A stretch of DNA of 64,000 nt from Pseudomonadota bacterium (GTDB taxonomy: Bacteria > Pseudomonadota > Alphaproteobacteria > Puniceispirillales > Marisalimonadaceae), in the NCBI GenBank assembly GCA_028382005.1, contig JAOESH010000001.1:162798-226797 (forward strand). Direction: 5' to 3'. Below the pieces are notes generated by a model. The model saw only the letters and a list, made by a program, of their open reading frames with translations. It searched no databases and was not told where the DNA came from. Below are positions 46,357 to 56,298 of this stretch, piece after piece. A program made the position numbers and the translations under genes. Every line of letters starts with the position of its first letter. The first letter of the stretch is position 1.

Positions 46357-47553
46357 TTATTTCTTCTTTATCTCAATAACTACTTTGTTTAGCAAATCAA
46401 AAGCAGTGTTGATTTCCTCTTTAGAAGTATTTAAAGGAGGCAATAGCCTAATAGTGTTTTCAGCAGCACCTACTAATAAAAGACCTTTGTCTCTAGCAAT
46501 ATTTCCAAAATCTGAAGCCGCATAGTTTTCGTTTAACTCAAAACCTCTTAACATTCCAGCACCTTTTTTTCTAACAATTACAGATAAATTACTTTTGTCA
46601 TTTTTAATTAATTCATTCATTTTGTTATCAAAGTAATTAATTATTTCTCTCAATGATTGCATAAAACCTTTTTCTAATAAAAGATCAAGAACAGCATTAG
46701 CTGATCTCATCGCTAATGGGTTTCCTCCAAATGTGCTCCCATGAGTGCCAGGGACCATAGCATCGCCTACTTCAGCTTTTGCCATTACAGCACCGACAGG
46801 GAACCCACCACCAAGACCTTTGGCTAGTGCAATTATATCAGGCTCAATTTCTTCTTGCTCATAAGCAAATAGTGTTCCTGACCTCCCCATACCTATTTGC
46901 ACTTCATCTGAAATTAATAAGGAGCCATTTTCTAAAGCTATATCTTTTAATAATCTAAGATAACCTTCAGGAGCTTTCCTAGCTCCACCTTCACCTTGGA
47001 CAGGTTCAACTAAAATAGCCGCAACATGCTTTCCTATAAGGGTTTTCAAATTTTCTATGTTTCCCCATTCTACATGAGTAAAACCTTGAGCAGATGGTCC
47101 AAAGCCTTCTCTAAATAATGGTCTATCGTTAGCTGCCAACATAGCAAGTGTTCTTCCATGGAACGCACCTGTTGCACATAATATCTCAGTTCTATCTTTT
47201 TCTCCATTTGCCCAGGCATATCTTCTAGCAACTTTTACGGCTCCTTCTGTAGCTTCTGCTCCAGAATTGCAAAAGAAAACTCTTTGAGCACACGAGTTAG
47301 CAACAAGTTTCTCAGCTACAAGCTCTTGTTCAGGAATTCTATAAAGATTTGAAGTATGCCATAGTTTATTCGCCTGATCTGTAAGAGCCTCCACTAGTTT
47401 TGGATGGCAGTGACCAAAAGCATTTACAGCTATACCACTCGCATAATCCAAATATTTTTTGCCATCTTCAGAAAAAAGAAAACTTCCTTCACCATGTGTA
47501 AAAGCAATATCAATTCTTCCATAGGTTGTCATGATTGACGGGCTGATAGTCAT
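46357..47553 (-). CDS. argD: Acetylornithine aminotransferase
   Basis: PLP enzyme making N-acetylornithine in arginine synthesis, and possibly also succinyldiaminopimelate transamination for lysine. The 398 residues show VFFCNSGAEATEGAVKVAR near 90-108, ISDEVQIGMGRSG near 214-226 and the PLP-binding Lys in ALAKGLGGGFP. It is the first gene of argD-argF-hslO. A 9-bp inverted repeat with arms at 47563-47571 and 47594-47602 lies just upstream. Confidence 0.95.
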   Translation of the reverse strand: MTISPSIMTTYGRIDIAFTHGEGSFLFSEDGKKYLDYASGIAVNAFGHCHPKLVEALTDQANKLWHTSNLYRIPEQELVAEKLVANSCAQRVFFCNSGAEATEGAVKVARRYAWANGEKDRTEILCATGAFHGRTLAMLAANDRPLFREGFGPSAQGFTHVEWGNIENLKTLIGKHVAAILVEPVQGEGGARKAPEGYLRLLKDIALENGSLLISDEVQIGMGRSGTLFAYEQEEIEPDIIALAKGLGGGFPVGAVMAKAEVGDAMVPGTHGSTFGGNPLAMRSANAVLDLLLEKGFMQSLREIINYFDNKMNELIKNDKSNLSVIVRKKGAGMLRGFELNENYAASDFGNIARDKGLLLVGAAENTIRLLPPLNTSKEEINTAFDLLNKVVIEIKKK

Positions 47554-47562
47554 TACGAACTC

Positions 47563-47602
47563 AATCTTATTTTATTGTAAAATTTAATATACCAATAAGA
47601 TT
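47563..47602. repeat. Inverted repeat upstream of argD
   Basis: AATCTTATT and its exact complement AATAAGATT are separated by 22 bases and begin ten bases upstream of the argD ATG. It could be an operator or a leader hairpin that affects translation. It does not match the ArgR box I know. Confidence 0.3.
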
Positions 47603-47638
47603 ATAAAAAGAAAAAGAAAATAAATTTGTTATTTTGAT

Positions 47639-48787
47639 TTATATAAAATGTTTTGCCAATTTTAAACTCTGGGCCTGATAATTACTAGTTCCACCGGCTT
47701 CACCATATAAGTGTTTAGGAACGCTTGCCATTGGTTCATATACCAGTCTACAAACAGTTTGACCTTGTTCAATTAAAAAAGGCACATCATGAGACCTAAC
47801 CTCTAAAACAGCCTTAGTTTTAGAAGCTCCTAATTCGTTTAAACCAAATCCAGGGTCAAAAAAACCAGCATAATGAGCCCTAAATTCTCCAACCTTTGTA
47901 TCATATGCTCTCATTTCAGCTGCATAATTTGAGGGGACCGAAACAAACTCCTTGCTCGCCAAAATGTAAAACGCATCTGGACTTAAAATTAGAGAACCTG
48001 AATTAATACCATTCTTTGCAGAATATGACTGTGAAATTAAATCTTCAGTTGTTATTTTTTCCCAGAAAAGTTCTTTTTTATAAAAATTAGGTTTATCAAT
48101 GTCGATAAGCATAGAATGTTTCCTAGCTTTATAACCTATAAGTCCATTTTCACCTATTAAGTCTACAGAAAGTGGAACACCATTTTTAATTTTATCAGGC
48201 AGGTTTTCGGCATCTTGACTTCGCACTAAACCAACATGCTTTTGTAGAATTTCCATTTCCTTATCACTAGTAATCGATAAACCTCTTCTTAATCTAAGTT
48301 GATTTAACTTAGATCCCGTTCTTACAAGAACAGAAAAAGTTCTTGGAGATATCTCAGCATAAAGTGGTCCTTCGTAGCCAGCTGGAATATCTTCAAACTC
48401 TTGAGCCCCATCTACGATTAATCTTGTAAAAACATCCAATCTTCCTGTTGAACTTTTAGGGTTAGCAATCCCTGATAAATCATTCGGTAAAGATACCTTC
48501 TCTAATAGCTTAACTATATAAACACAGCCGCATTCTAGCACTGCACCGTCTATAAGGCTAAATTCATGCATAGCTAATGACTTTAATCTATTAGACACTT
48601 TATTACCTTTACCTGGAAGAAATGAGGCAGGTACCCTCCAAGCTTTAACACCTAATCTTAAATCAATAGATGCTGGTTGAATAATTTCTTTATCAATTTC
48701 TTGGTCACTATAAATAATATTGTTATTTATTAAATCAAATATTTCTTGGCTTGATAATACACCATTCTCTTTCTTAACTTTATTCAT
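47639..48787 (-). CDS. dcd: 2'-deoxycytidine 5'-triphosphate deaminase, long two-domain form
   Basis: Deaminates dCTP to dUTP, feeding thymidylate synthesis. The 382 residues are roughly twice the E. coli enzyme and match the duplicated form common in Alphaproteobacteria. The first half has PASIDLRLG near 43-51 and the catalytic-region ANPKSSTGRLDVFTR near 108-122. The second half has MRAYDTKVGEFRAHYAGFFDPGFG near 287-310, a degenerate trimer-fold repeat. It lies 30 bases downstream of the ABC-2 permease gene on the same strand. Confidence 0.92.
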   Translation of the reverse strand: MNKVKKENGVLSSQEIFDLINNNIIYSDQEIDKEIIQPASIDLRLGVKAWRVPASFLPGKGNKVSNRLKSLAMHEFSLIDGAVLECGCVYIVKLLEKVSLPNDLSGIANPKSSTGRLDVFTRLIVDGAQEFEDIPAGYEGPLYAEISPRTFSVLVRTGSKLNQLRLRRGLSITSDKEMEILQKHVGLVRSQDAENLPDKIKNGVPLSVDLIGENGLIGYKARKHSMLIDIDKPNFYKKELFWEKITTEDLISQSYSAKNGINSGSLILSPDAFYILASKEFVSVPSNYAAEMRAYDTKVGEFRAHYAGFFDPGFGLNELGASKTKAVLEVRSHDVPFLIEQGQTVCRLVYEPMASVPKHLYGEAGGTSNYQAQSLKLAKHFI

Positions 48788-48817
48788 TTTAGATTTTCCA
48801 CAATAGTAATTAACATT

Positions 48818-49639
48818 CTAAGATCTAAGCCTGTAACCTGATTTCAAAATATACCACGCGCAAAAACCAAGAACTATATTACAAACAAATAAAATTAAAC
48901 TTCCTGTCACGTGAGAAGCATCGCTTATACCTAAAAAACTAAATCTCAAACCATCAATAGCATAAAAAATTGGATTACAATAAGCTACCATTTTAAGTGA
49001 ATCTGGTAGTCTATCTATAGAATAAAACGTGCCTGACAGAAAAGCTAAGGGCTGAATAACAAAATTAGATATAATTGCTAATTGATCAAATTTTTCAGCC
49101 CAAATACCAGTTATCATTCCTATAGTTGCTAAAGCAAATGCCCCTTGAAACAAAAATAATAACATCCAAAAAAAATGTTGTGGAAAATTTAAAATGCCTA
49201 GAACCCAAAGCAAACAAAAAGACGCTGTAAAAACACATAGTCCTCTTGTAATTCCAGCTAATGTGTGTGCAATTAAAATTTCTATTGGGCCTAAAGGTGA
49301 CATCAAAAGGTCTACGATTGAACCTTGAACTTTAGCTGTCATGAAAGCGGATGAAACGTTAGCAAAGGAGTTCTGTAAAACGCTCATCATTATTAAACCA
49401 GGTACTAGGAATGTTATAAAAGAAATGCCATTAAAACCAGCGCTTCTATCAATAGCTATTGAAAAAACAACTACAAAAAGCAAGGTAGTTACCATTGGTG
49501 CTGTAATAGTTTGTAAAAATACATTAGTGAATCTTTTGACTTCTTTTAAGTAGAGAGTATATAAACCATTCCAGTTTATAGATCCAATATCTCTTCTTAT
49601 GCCTAAATTTAGATTTTTATTAATCACATTTTTTCTCAT
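48818..49639 (-). CDS. ABC-2 type transporter permease
   Basis: A 273-residue inner-membrane permease with six hydrophobic segments in the ABC-2 pattern. The amphipathic start LYLKEVKRF and the signature region FVIQPLAFLSGTFYSIDRLP near 189-208, plus YCNPIFYAIDGLRFS, place it with the drug/polysaccharide/lipid exporters of the YadH/NodJ group. Its ATPase is not beside it. The YnjD-like ATPase at 41.7 kb belongs to another family. It is divergent from recX. Confidence 0.87.
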   Translation of the reverse strand: MRKNVINKNLNLGIRRDIGSINWNGLYTLYLKEVKRFTNVFLQTITAPMVTTLLFVVVFSIAIDRSAGFNGISFITFLVPGLIMMSVLQNSFANVSSAFMTAKVQGSIVDLLMSPLGPIEILIAHTLAGITRGLCVFTASFCLLWVLGILNFPQHFFWMLLFLFQGAFALATIGMITGIWAEKFDQLAIISNFVIQPLAFLSGTFYSIDRLPDSLKMVAYCNPIFYAIDGLRFSFLGISDASHVTGSLILFVCNIVLGFCAWYILKSGYRLRS

Positions 49640-49709
49640 AAAAATAAAATATTCACATTATTTTAATAATGAATATATAATTGTATATAAGTAGGATGAA
49701 TAAACTTCA

Positions 49710-50285
49710 ATGAACAATTTTATGAATAGTGAAGAAAAAATAATTAAAAGATTAAGAAACTCTGCTTTGTCTTATTTAGCTCGTTATGAAGTCTCTGAGT
49801 TTCAATTTAAGAGTACTATGAAAAGAAAGTTGTCTTACTTTGAAAATAATTTAAATGAATTAGAAAAAGATAAATTAATAAACCAAATTAAATCAGAAAT
49901 GGTTTTATCCCGTTTCATAGACGATGATAGATATGCCGAAACAAAAATCCGTACAATAAGAAGACAAGGTGGATCAAAAAGGTTAATCTTCGCAAAATTA
50001 AATGAAAAAGGTATTTCAAAAGATGTTATTCAAACTGCTCTTAACATTGTAGATGAAAATCACGAAAATGCAGAAATAATTGCAGCAGTTAATTTTATTA
50101 AAAAAAAAAATATAGGTGTGTTTTATAAAAATAAAAAAATAGGTAATGAAATAGATAGTTATACTTTAAAGGATAAATGGTATGGTGCTCTTGCTAGAAG
50201 AGGATTTTCTCTAGAAATAGTAAAAAAAGTTCTTGATATTGAAGATATTAATAACGCTCATTTAATTTTAGAAGGTAAAATATAA
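49710..50285 (+). CDS. recX: Regulatory protein RecX
   Basis: A 191-residue helical-repeat protein that caps RecA filaments. The family's opening ALSYLARYEVSEFQFKSTM is near residues 14-32, followed by FIDDDRYAETKIRTIRRQGGSKRLIFAKL near 70-98 (DDRYAE is diagnostic) and a third repeat RGFSLEIVKKVL near the end. The sequence is very Lys-rich. recA is not adjacent. It precedes acs by 27 bases. Confidence 0.87.
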   Translation: MNNFMNSEEKIIKRLRNSALSYLARYEVSEFQFKSTMKRKLSYFENNLNELEKDKLINQIKSEMVLSRFIDDDRYAETKIRTIRRQGGSKRLIFAKLNEKGISKDVIQTALNIVDENHENAEIIAAVNFIKKKNIGVFYKNKKIGNEIDSYTLKDKWYGALARRGFSLEIVKKVLDIEDINNAHLILEGKI

Positions 50286-50312
50286 TAAAAGAAGTAATTA
50301 GGAGGTAACATA

Positions 50313-52253
50313 ATGAAAGATGACAATATTTTTAAACCAGCATCAAATATTGTTGAGAATTCTCATGTAGATGAAGCAACCTATAATCGAATGTATAGAG
50401 AATCGGTTAACTCTCCAGAAACATTTTGGAATAATCATGGAAAAAGAATTGACTGGATTAAGCCTTACACAAAGGTAACTGACGTATCATACAAAAAAGA
50501 GAATGTTTACATAAAATGGTACGAGGACGGGACTCTTAATGCAAGCTTCAATTGCCTAGATAGACATCTAAAAACTAAAGGCGAAAATACAGCAATTATT
50601 TGGGAGGGTGACGATCCTGGTGAATCAAAACACATCACTTATAATCAACTTCATAAAGATGTTTGTAAATTTTCAAACGTTCTTAAAAAAGCAGGTGCTC
50701 AAAAAGGTGACCGTATAACAATTTATATGCCAATGATACCAGAGGCAACAATTGCTATGTTAGCTTGCACAAGAATAGGAGCAATTCATTCAGTAGTATT
50801 CGGTGGTTTCTCTCCTGAAGCATTAGCAGGAAGAATTGAAGATTGTAATTCAACAATTATCATTACTGCAGATGAAGGTGTTAGAGGAGGTAAACCTATT
50901 CCTCTAAAGTCAAATGCAGATGAAGCAATCTCAAAAGCAAAAATGTGTAAAACATCAATAGTAGTCCAAAGAACAGGCGCAAAAGTTAATTGGGTTGAAG
51001 GACGAGATCTCTGGTACCATGAAGAAATGGAGATGGCATTAGATGAATGTCCACCCACTGAAATGAGTGCTGAAGACCCTATGTTTATTTTGTATACTTC
51101 TGGCTCCACAGGAAAACCTAAAGGTGTACTCCATACTACTGGAGGCTACATGGTTTACGTATCCATGACACATCATTATGTTTTTGACTATCAAGAAAAT
51201 GAAATTTATTGGTGTACTGCTGACGTTGGTTGGGTTACAGGTCATTCATATATTGTGTATGGACCATTATCAAACGGAGCCACAACTTTAATGTTTGAAG
51301 GAGTGCCAAACTATCCTTCTGTAAGCAGATTTTGGGAAATAGTTGATGAACATAAGGTAAACATATTTTACACGGCTCCTACTGCTATTAGGGCATTGAT
51401 GGCTGAAGGAGACGAACCTGTTAAAAAAACTAGTAGGGCTAGCTTAAGAATTTTAGGAAGTGTTGGAGAGCCAATAAATCCAGAGGCTTGGAATTGGTAC
51501 AATAATATAGTTGGTAACGGGAAATGTCCAATAGTTGATACTTGGTGGCAAACTGAAACGGGTGGCATATTAATAACACCTTTACCAGGTGCAACTCCTA
51601 CAAAGCCAGGGTCTGCGACTAAACCATTTTTTGGCATCCAACCAATTTTAGTTGATGCTGAAAACAACGAATTACATGGTCCTTCGGAAGGTAATTTATG
51701 CATTAAAACTTCATGGCCTGGTCAAATGAGAACAGTATATGGCGATCATCAACGTTTTATTGATACCTACTTTTCTACTTTTCCTGGACGATACTTCTCT
51801 GGTGATGGCTGTAGAAGAGATGAAGATGGGTATTTTTGGATTACTGGCAGAGTAGATGATGTAATCAATGTGTCTGGTCATAGAATGGGTACTGCTGAAG
51901 TTGAATCTGCACTCGTTTCTCATCCTAAAGTTGCTGAAGCAGCAGTTGTAGGATACCCCCATGACATAAAGGGACAAGGTATTTACGCATATGTGACTGT
52001 GAATATTGATGTAAACACTTCAGATGAATTATTGAGTGAATTAAAAAAATGGGTAAGAAAAGAAATAGGTCCTATTGCAACTCCAGATTTAATTCAATTT
52101 GCTCCTGGTCTTCCAAAAACTAGATCAGGAAAAATAATGAGACGGATTTTAAGAAAGATTGCAGCCAATGAACATAATGAACTTGGAGATGTTTCAACAT
52201 TAGCAGACCCTCTTGTGGTACAAAACTTAGTTAAAAAGAGAAAAAATAAATAA
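50313..52253 (+). CDS. acs: Acetyl-CoA synthetase
   Basis: Activates acetate to acetyl-CoA with ATP. The 646 residues are standard. The A3 motif is [15 protein letters not shown] near 267-281. TWWQTETGG is near 409-417. The hinge and C-terminal catalytic Lys are in [13 protein letters not shown] and [11 protein letters not shown] strong AGGAGG lies seven bases before the ATG, suggesting high expression. With prpE it lets the cell use short fatty acids. Confidence 0.96.
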   Translation: MKDDNIFKPASNIVENSHVDEATYNRMYRESVNSPETFWNNHGKRIDWIKPYTKVTDVSYKKENVYIKWYEDGTLNASFNCLDRHLKTKGENTAIIWEGDDPGESKHITYNQLHKDVCKFSNVLKKAGAQKGDRITIYMPMIPEATIAMLACTRIGAIHSVVFGGFSPEALAGRIEDCNSTIIITADEGVRGGKPIPLKSNADEAISKAKMCKTSIVVQRTGAKVNWVEGRDLWYHEEMEMALDECPPTEMSAEDPMFILYTSGSTGKPKGVLHTTGGYMVYVSMTHHYVFDYQENEIYWCTADVGWVTGHSYIVYGPLSNGATTLMFEGVPNYPSVSRFWEIVDEHKVNIFYTAPTAIRALMAEGDEPVKKTSRASLRILGSVGEPINPEAWNWYNNIVGNGKCPIVDTWWQTETGGILITPLPGATPTKPGSATKPFFGIQPILVDAENNELHGPSEGNLCIKTSWPGQMRTVYGDHQRFIDTYFSTFPGRYFSGDGCRRDEDGYFWITGRVDDVINVSGHRMGTAEVESALVSHPKVAEAAVVGYPHDIKGQGIYAYVTVNIDVNTSDELLSELKKWVRKEIGPIATPDLIQFAPGLPKTRSGKIMRRILRKIAANEHNELGDVSTLADPLVVQNLVKKRKNK

Positions 52254-52270
52254 TATATTGTTAGTTTAAA

Positions 52271-53011
52271 TTAAATACCCCAAATTCTATCAGCAAATTC
52301 AGGATAGAATTCTGATACCATAGGAGCAATTTTGTTTCTTAAAATTTTTAATCTTGATATATCAGGGTCTGACATAACAGATACACGTTTGTTAACGTCA
52401 AATTTAAATCCTGTTAACTTTTCTATACCTTCAGTTGTTTCATTCTGATTTAATTTTAGCAATGAGAACTTTTTCAAATCTTTATTGAATTTAAATAAAG
52501 CTCTATTAGTTAATAAGTATTTAGGTCCACCGGGCCTATATATTTTTTCATCTGATACGCCTGGTGCAGAAATAAAATCTACTTTGTTCACTAGCGTTCT
52601 AGGAGAGTGTTCTTCTCTAAATAAAATAATTTGAGGAACAACAAAATACATCAAGGCAGAACCAAAAGAGCCAGGAAATCTTTTAATGACTTTGGGATAC
52701 TCACCTGTACCTACAAGGTTTATATTTGCTTGAGCGTCAATTTGAACACCTCCAAGAAAAAAAGTGTCAATTCTTCCTTGAGCTGCGCAATCAAATAGTT
52801 CTCTCGCACCATCAGTAAAGTTATTATATTTATTAGAATGTAAGATAGTTACTCTTAGTCTTCTGTTTTTTGCTTTTGCTTCTTCTTTTGCTAAGAGCGC
52901 TGCAGCCCCTGGGATAGGTGACGCAGCTCCTACAGCTACGTGTTTATCATGAACAAGTAGGTCTGCTAATTGACTTATTAAAAGTTCTTCTCTTTTAATT
53001 TCTTTATTCAC
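52271..53011 (-). CDS. CoA-transferase family protein, beta-like subunit
   Basis: A 246-residue protein of the class I CoA-transferase superfamily, paired with the alpha-like gene 20 bases upstream. Recognisable parts are VAVGAASPIPGAAALLA near 31-47, FTDGARELFDCAAQGRIDTFFLGG near 66-89 (read as FTDGARELF then GRIDTFFLGG), FREEHSPRTLV and the VDFISAPG strand. It resembles the IpdB/glutaconate CoA-transferase group. I do not see the usual active-site Glu motif clearly, so ring-opening hydrolase or other CoA-thioester chemistry is possible. The substrate is unknown. Confidence 0.75.
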   Translation of the reverse strand: MNKEIKREELLISQLADLLVHDKHVAVGAASPIPGAAALLAKEEAKAKNRRLRVTILHSNKYNNFTDGARELFDCAAQGRIDTFFLGGVQIDAQANINLVGTGEYPKVIKRFPGSFGSALMYFVVPQIILFREEHSPRTLVNKVDFISAPGVSDEKIYRPGGPKYLLTNRALFKFNKDLKKFSLLKLNQNETTEGIEKLTGFKFDVNKRVSVMSDPDISRLKILRNKIAPMVSEFYPEFADRIWGI

Positions 53012-53031
53012 TTATTATGTCCCTCAGATTA

Positions 53032-53850
53032 TTAAGATAATGAATATTTCATATATTCGTCAAAACCCTGTTTTGTTTTGGCCGCTATTGAATATTTTTT
53101 TATCTCTTTATTATCTGCTGGATAGACTCCAGGAAGTGCACAAGGCCACGCTCCATTTTTAATGACCGATATTCCATCAATATATAGCGCTGGAAGACAC
53201 GTAGCTGCTGTTAATTCATTTTCAAAAAAATCATCGTTTAGAATTTTTTCTACAGTAACAAATACTTTTTTTGAAGCATGAGCAAGAGTAGCAAGTTCTC
53301 GTCTTCTGCCAATTTGAATATTTCCATTTCTATCGGCACATGCAGCATGAAAAACAAAAACATCTAACTGAACAGCCGGCAAAAGCAAAATCGGTTCATC
53401 CTTTACACCTGAAGAATTCATTGGATTCTTAATAATCTGCCAGTCTTTTCGATATTTTTGAATATCTGAACCTATAACACCTCTCAAAGGCATAAAAGGA
53501 ACTGATTTTTCTGTAGCTTGAAGTTGTGCATGCAAGGCAGGACAAGTAGAATCTTTAATAACTAGATCATTGTGCTCTATAGCATGTGAAAATTGAGGAG
53601 CTAAACCAAACTCACCTAATGTAACGGCTGCAGCTTCAATTTCAGAAACACACCCACTCCCTATTAACATGTCACCTTGAATTGTTGTTAAAGGCAGGCA
53701 ATATAGCCTCAGATTTTTAACGCCTTTTTTAATTAATGCTTTAGTAAAATGCATTGGTACACCCGAGTAATCCGCAGGTATACCTAAAAGAGATCCGTTA
53801 GAAACTTCATTGACTAATTCTTTTAAAGACAATTGATCAAATGAGTTCAT
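53032..53850 (-). CDS. CoA-transferase family protein, alpha-like subunit
   Basis: A 272-residue partner of the downstream beta-like subunit. The early LLGIPADYSGVPMHFTKALIKKGVKNLRLYCLP region, in parts GIPADYSGVPM and GVKNLRLYCLP, and the GSGCVSEIEAAAVTLGE stretch near 63-79 match the CoA-transferase subunit A fold (glycine-rich substrate loop). The later DVFVFHAACADRNGNIQIGRRRE places it near IpdA-like proteins. The pair forms its own minus-strand unit after the TPR gene. Its role could be in degradation of an unusual acid. Confidence 0.75.
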   Translation of the reverse strand: MNSFDQLSLKELVNEVSNGSLLGIPADYSGVPMHFTKALIKKGVKNLRLYCLPLTTIQGDMLIGSGCVSEIEAAAVTLGEFGLAPQFSHAIEHNDLVIKDSTCPALHAQLQATEKSVPFMPLRGVIGSDIQKYRKDWQIIKNPMNSSGVKDEPILLLPAVQLDVFVFHAACADRNGNIQIGRRRELATLAHASKKVFVTVEKILNDDFFENELTAATCLPALYIDGISVIKNGAWPCALPGVYPADNKEIKKYSIAAKTKQGFDEYMKYSLS

Positions 53851-53883
53851 AATTTCACCTTACATTTTACTTCAAATATTTTT

Positions 53884-54384
53884 TTAATAAGTACTTTTTA
53901 TTCCTTTTTGGGAATTTAATATTGATTTTTTTAATATTTTTTCTTCACTACAGCCAAGAAAGCATATACTCTTTAGTTTTTTCAAATTTGCTTTTGCTTT
54001 ATCTAATTGTCCTAGGGTGATGTACATTTCTCCTTGGTATTCAAGTGCACCTTTGTGCTTTGGATCAATGTCTAATGCCTTTTCATAGTTTACAGCTGCT
54101 AATTTCATGTTTCCCATTTTTCGATATGAAAAACCTAAATAATTATAAATGTCGGCGTCTTTTTTTTGATCTTTTTCTGCTTTATTTAAATTTTCGACAG
54201 CAGCTTTAAATGATTCTTTTTTAATTAGCTTCAAAGCATCATAATAGTAAGTAGATTTAGATGTGTTCGTGCTCGAACCTCCTGAATCTGAACCCGCGCT
54301 ATATACTGGATAACTGAATAAAATCATAAGTAAGAATAAAATTATTTTTGATTTAAAGTAATAATAAAATTTTAGAGGGCCCAA
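53884..54384 (-). CDS. Exported TPR-repeat protein
   Basis: Periplasmic or membrane-anchored protein with tetratricopeptide repeats. After a hydrophobic export signal (KIILFLLMILFSYPVYSA) and a Gly/Ser/Thr spacer, three TPR-like helices pairs run from about residue 50 to 140. The clearest repeat is DIYNYLGFSYRKMGNMKLAAVNYEKALDIDP, in parts YNYLGFSYRKMGN and YEKALDIDP. The frame opens at a TTG at 54405, but I prefer TTG 54384 because AGGAGA lies six bases before it. TPRs mediate protein contacts, and the partner is unknown. Confidence 0.8.
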   Translation of the reverse strand: MGPLKFYYYFKSKIILFLLMILFSYPVYSAGSDSGGSSTNTSKSTYYYDALKLIKKESFKAAVENLNKAEKDQKKDADIYNYLGFSYRKMGNMKLAAVNYEKALDIDPKHKGALEYQGEMYITLGQLDKAKANLKKLKSICFLGCSEEKILKKSILNSQKGIKSTY

Positions 54385-54448
54385 TTGTAATCTCCTATGT
54401 TTCAACTATATTAATATATATAAATAAATAATAAATTCTAGGGCTCAA

Positions 54449-54907
54449 ATGAAATACCACATAATAATATTAGTTTCATTATTCTTCTTAAACTTAAATA
54501 AGGTTTATAGTGACGTTCTACCTAATGACATATTCTCATCTGCAGAAGTTGTTGAATTACAGATGACCTCTTTACAAACAAATTCAAAAATCAATAACTT
54601 AGGTATTTATCAATGCTGGCTTTTTGCCCATCCAGAAAATAAAAAGTATACTGGTCCATTTACGAATTTTAAAAGTATGATTTCCGATACGTCTTATAAT
54701 GTGTTATTAAATTCTTTAAAATTTAAAACTAAGTTATTATCAAAAAATAAAAAAATTACGAAATTTTCAGTAGATGTAGACGCTTATGACAATAAACGCT
54801 ACAATTTAACGTGGGTTTTAGAAAAAACTTACTTAAACAAAGATTGTATGAATTGCTGGATGACAACATCAGTTACACAGCCGAAATTTATAGGTCGATT
54901 AAATTAA
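54449..54907 (+). CDS. Exported DUF4864-like protein
   Basis: A 152-residue protein with a signal peptide at about 1-21 (MKYHIIILVSLFFLNLNKVYS). The mature part fits the alphaproteobacterial DUF4864 pattern: an early AEVVELQMTSL helix, FAHPENKKYTGPF near 59-71, and FKSMISDTSYNVLLN. The family has no known function. Two Cys near the end (DCMNC) might bind metal or pair. Assignment is from memory of the pattern. Confidence 0.65.
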   Translation: MKYHIIILVSLFFLNLNKVYSDVLPNDIFSSAEVVELQMTSLQTNSKINNLGIYQCWLFAHPENKKYTGPFTNFKSMISDTSYNVLLNSLKFKTKLLSKNKKITKFSVDVDAYDNKRYNLTWVLEKTYLNKDCMNCWMTTSVTQPKFIGRLN

Positions 54908-54927
54908 ATTATAATAAAGAGGCAAAG

Positions 54928-55302
54928 ATGAAAACAGCAAAAGACTACCTTCAAGAAGCAAACCTAGTGGTTAAAAAAATTGATGTTAATGAAGCAATTG
55001 AAAAACATAAGTCAAAATCTTCAATTTTTATTGATGTAAGAGATAGTGCAGATATCAAAAAAACCGGAACTATTCTTAATGGTTTAGAAATACCACGAGG
55101 TTTAATTGAATTTGTAGCTGACGAGGCCACTCCACTTTATAATGAGGCTCTTAAAAAAGATGCAGAAATTATATTAATTTGTGGAGTTGGAGGACAAGCG
55201 GCATTGGCTGGAAAAACATTAATAGAAATGGGATATAATAATGTTTTGAATGTTGGAGGTATTCCTGAATGGGAAAAAAATGGCGGTCCAATGCAAAAAT
55301 AA
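54928..55302 (+). CDS. Rhodanese-like sulfurtransferase domain protein
   Basis: A single-domain 124-residue rhodanese. The fold markers are IFIDVRDSADIKKTG near 33-47, the active-site loop ILICGVGGQAALA with Cys85, and the closing LNVGGIPEWEKNGGP. I chose ATG 54928 because AAAGAGG precedes it and the upstream extension overlaps the DUF4864-like gene with an unlike sequence. There is no signal peptide, so it is cytoplasmic. It likely shares a transcript with the dehydrogenase 27 bases downstream. Confidence 0.9.
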   Translation: MKTAKDYLQEANLVVKKIDVNEAIEKHKSKSSIFIDVRDSADIKKTGTILNGLEIPRGLIEFVADEATPLYNEALKKDAEIILICGVGGQAALAGKTLIEMGYNNVLNVGGIPEWEKNGGPMQK

Positions 55303-55329
55303 AAAATATCTATTTGATATGGTTAAATA

Positions 55330-56214
55330 ATGAATAATATAACTATTGGTATATTAATGCCTGGTGATATGGGGCATGGATGTGGCAAAGTATTTATAGA
55401 TAATAATTTTAAAGTTGTTTCTTGCCTTAATGGTAGAAGTGATAGAACACAAAAACTAGCTCGTTCCGCTGGTATAATAAATCTGCCTAATATTGAAAAC
55501 GTAATTCAAACGGCAGATATAATTCTTTCGATTTTGCCACCAGAATCAGCACTTAAGCAATCTAAAATTGTAAATGATATAATTCTTAAAGTTAAAAAAA
55601 ATATCACTTATGTAGATTGTAACGCTGTATCTCCAAAAACAGCAAAACTTATAGATGATAGTATATCATCTGAGTTTTGTAATTTTATTGATGCCGGTAT
55701 TATAGGATTAAATCCCATTGTTGAAAATGGAAATACTAGATTATATGTCTCCGGTCCAAATACTAACCCAATTAAAGTGCTTCACGATAAAGGGTTTATT
55801 ATAAAAGATTTGGGTAAAGAGATTGGGAAAGCGTCAGCCATGAAAATGGTTTATGCTAGCGCTACAAAAGGTACTTTTGCACTTCACGCCGCAGTATTAA
55901 CTGCTGCACATAAGTTAAATTTATCATCTAATTATTTTGAAGAATTAGAATACAGTAAACCAGATATGTTAAAAGCCATGCAAAGGATGGTTCCTAGAAT
56001 TCCTTTAGACGCTGCTCGTTGGGAGGGTGAAATGTTGGAAATTGCAGAAACTTTTTCTGACGCAGGGTTGACTCCAAAATTCCATGAGGGATCTGCCGAA
56101 ATAATGTCTTTGGCTAATAAAACTTCAATTGCTAAGGAAACCAGAGAAACCGTTGACGTTAATCGAACCTTAATTCAGGCATTAGACATGTATGTTGAGG
56201 CTCTAAAAAAATAA
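55330..56214 (+). CDS. NAD(P)-dependent 3-hydroxyacid/6-phosphogluconate dehydrogenase-like protein
   Basis: A 294-residue two-domain dehydrogenase. The N-terminal Rossmann domain starts IGILMPGDMGHGCGKVFIDN with the GxxGxG-like turn near 9-19, then DIILSILPPESAL near 66-78. The C-terminal all-helical domain has AMKMVYASATKGTFALHAAV, in parts KMVYASATKG and ALHAAVLTAA, as in the DUF1932 subgroup of 6-phosphogluconate dehydrogenase-like proteins. Its substrate, a beta-hydroxyacid, is unknown. The MFS gene starts 84 bases later and might carry that substrate. Confidence 0.82.
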   Translation: MNNITIGILMPGDMGHGCGKVFIDNNFKVVSCLNGRSDRTQKLARSAGIINLPNIENVIQTADIILSILPPESALKQSKIVNDIILKVKKNITYVDCNAVSPKTAKLIDDSISSEFCNFIDAGIIGLNPIVENGNTRLYVSGPNTNPIKVLHDKGFIIKDLGKEIGKASAMKMVYASATKGTFALHAAVLTAAHKLNLSSNYFEELEYSKPDMLKAMQRMVPRIPLDAARWEGEMLEIAETFSDAGLTPKFHEGSAEIMSLANKTSIAKETRETVDVNRTLIQALDMYVEALKK

Positions 56215-56298
56215 CTTATTTTATTTATATATTTTCCTTTAATTAACATATACATTAATTTTATTGGATTTTATACCAAATCAACAGACTGATCAATC

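Noticed and set aside
54811-54927. In-frame extension upstream of the rhodanese gene
   Set aside because: It lies inside the DUF4864-like gene, is unlike rhodanese, and the ATG at 54928 has its own ribosome site.
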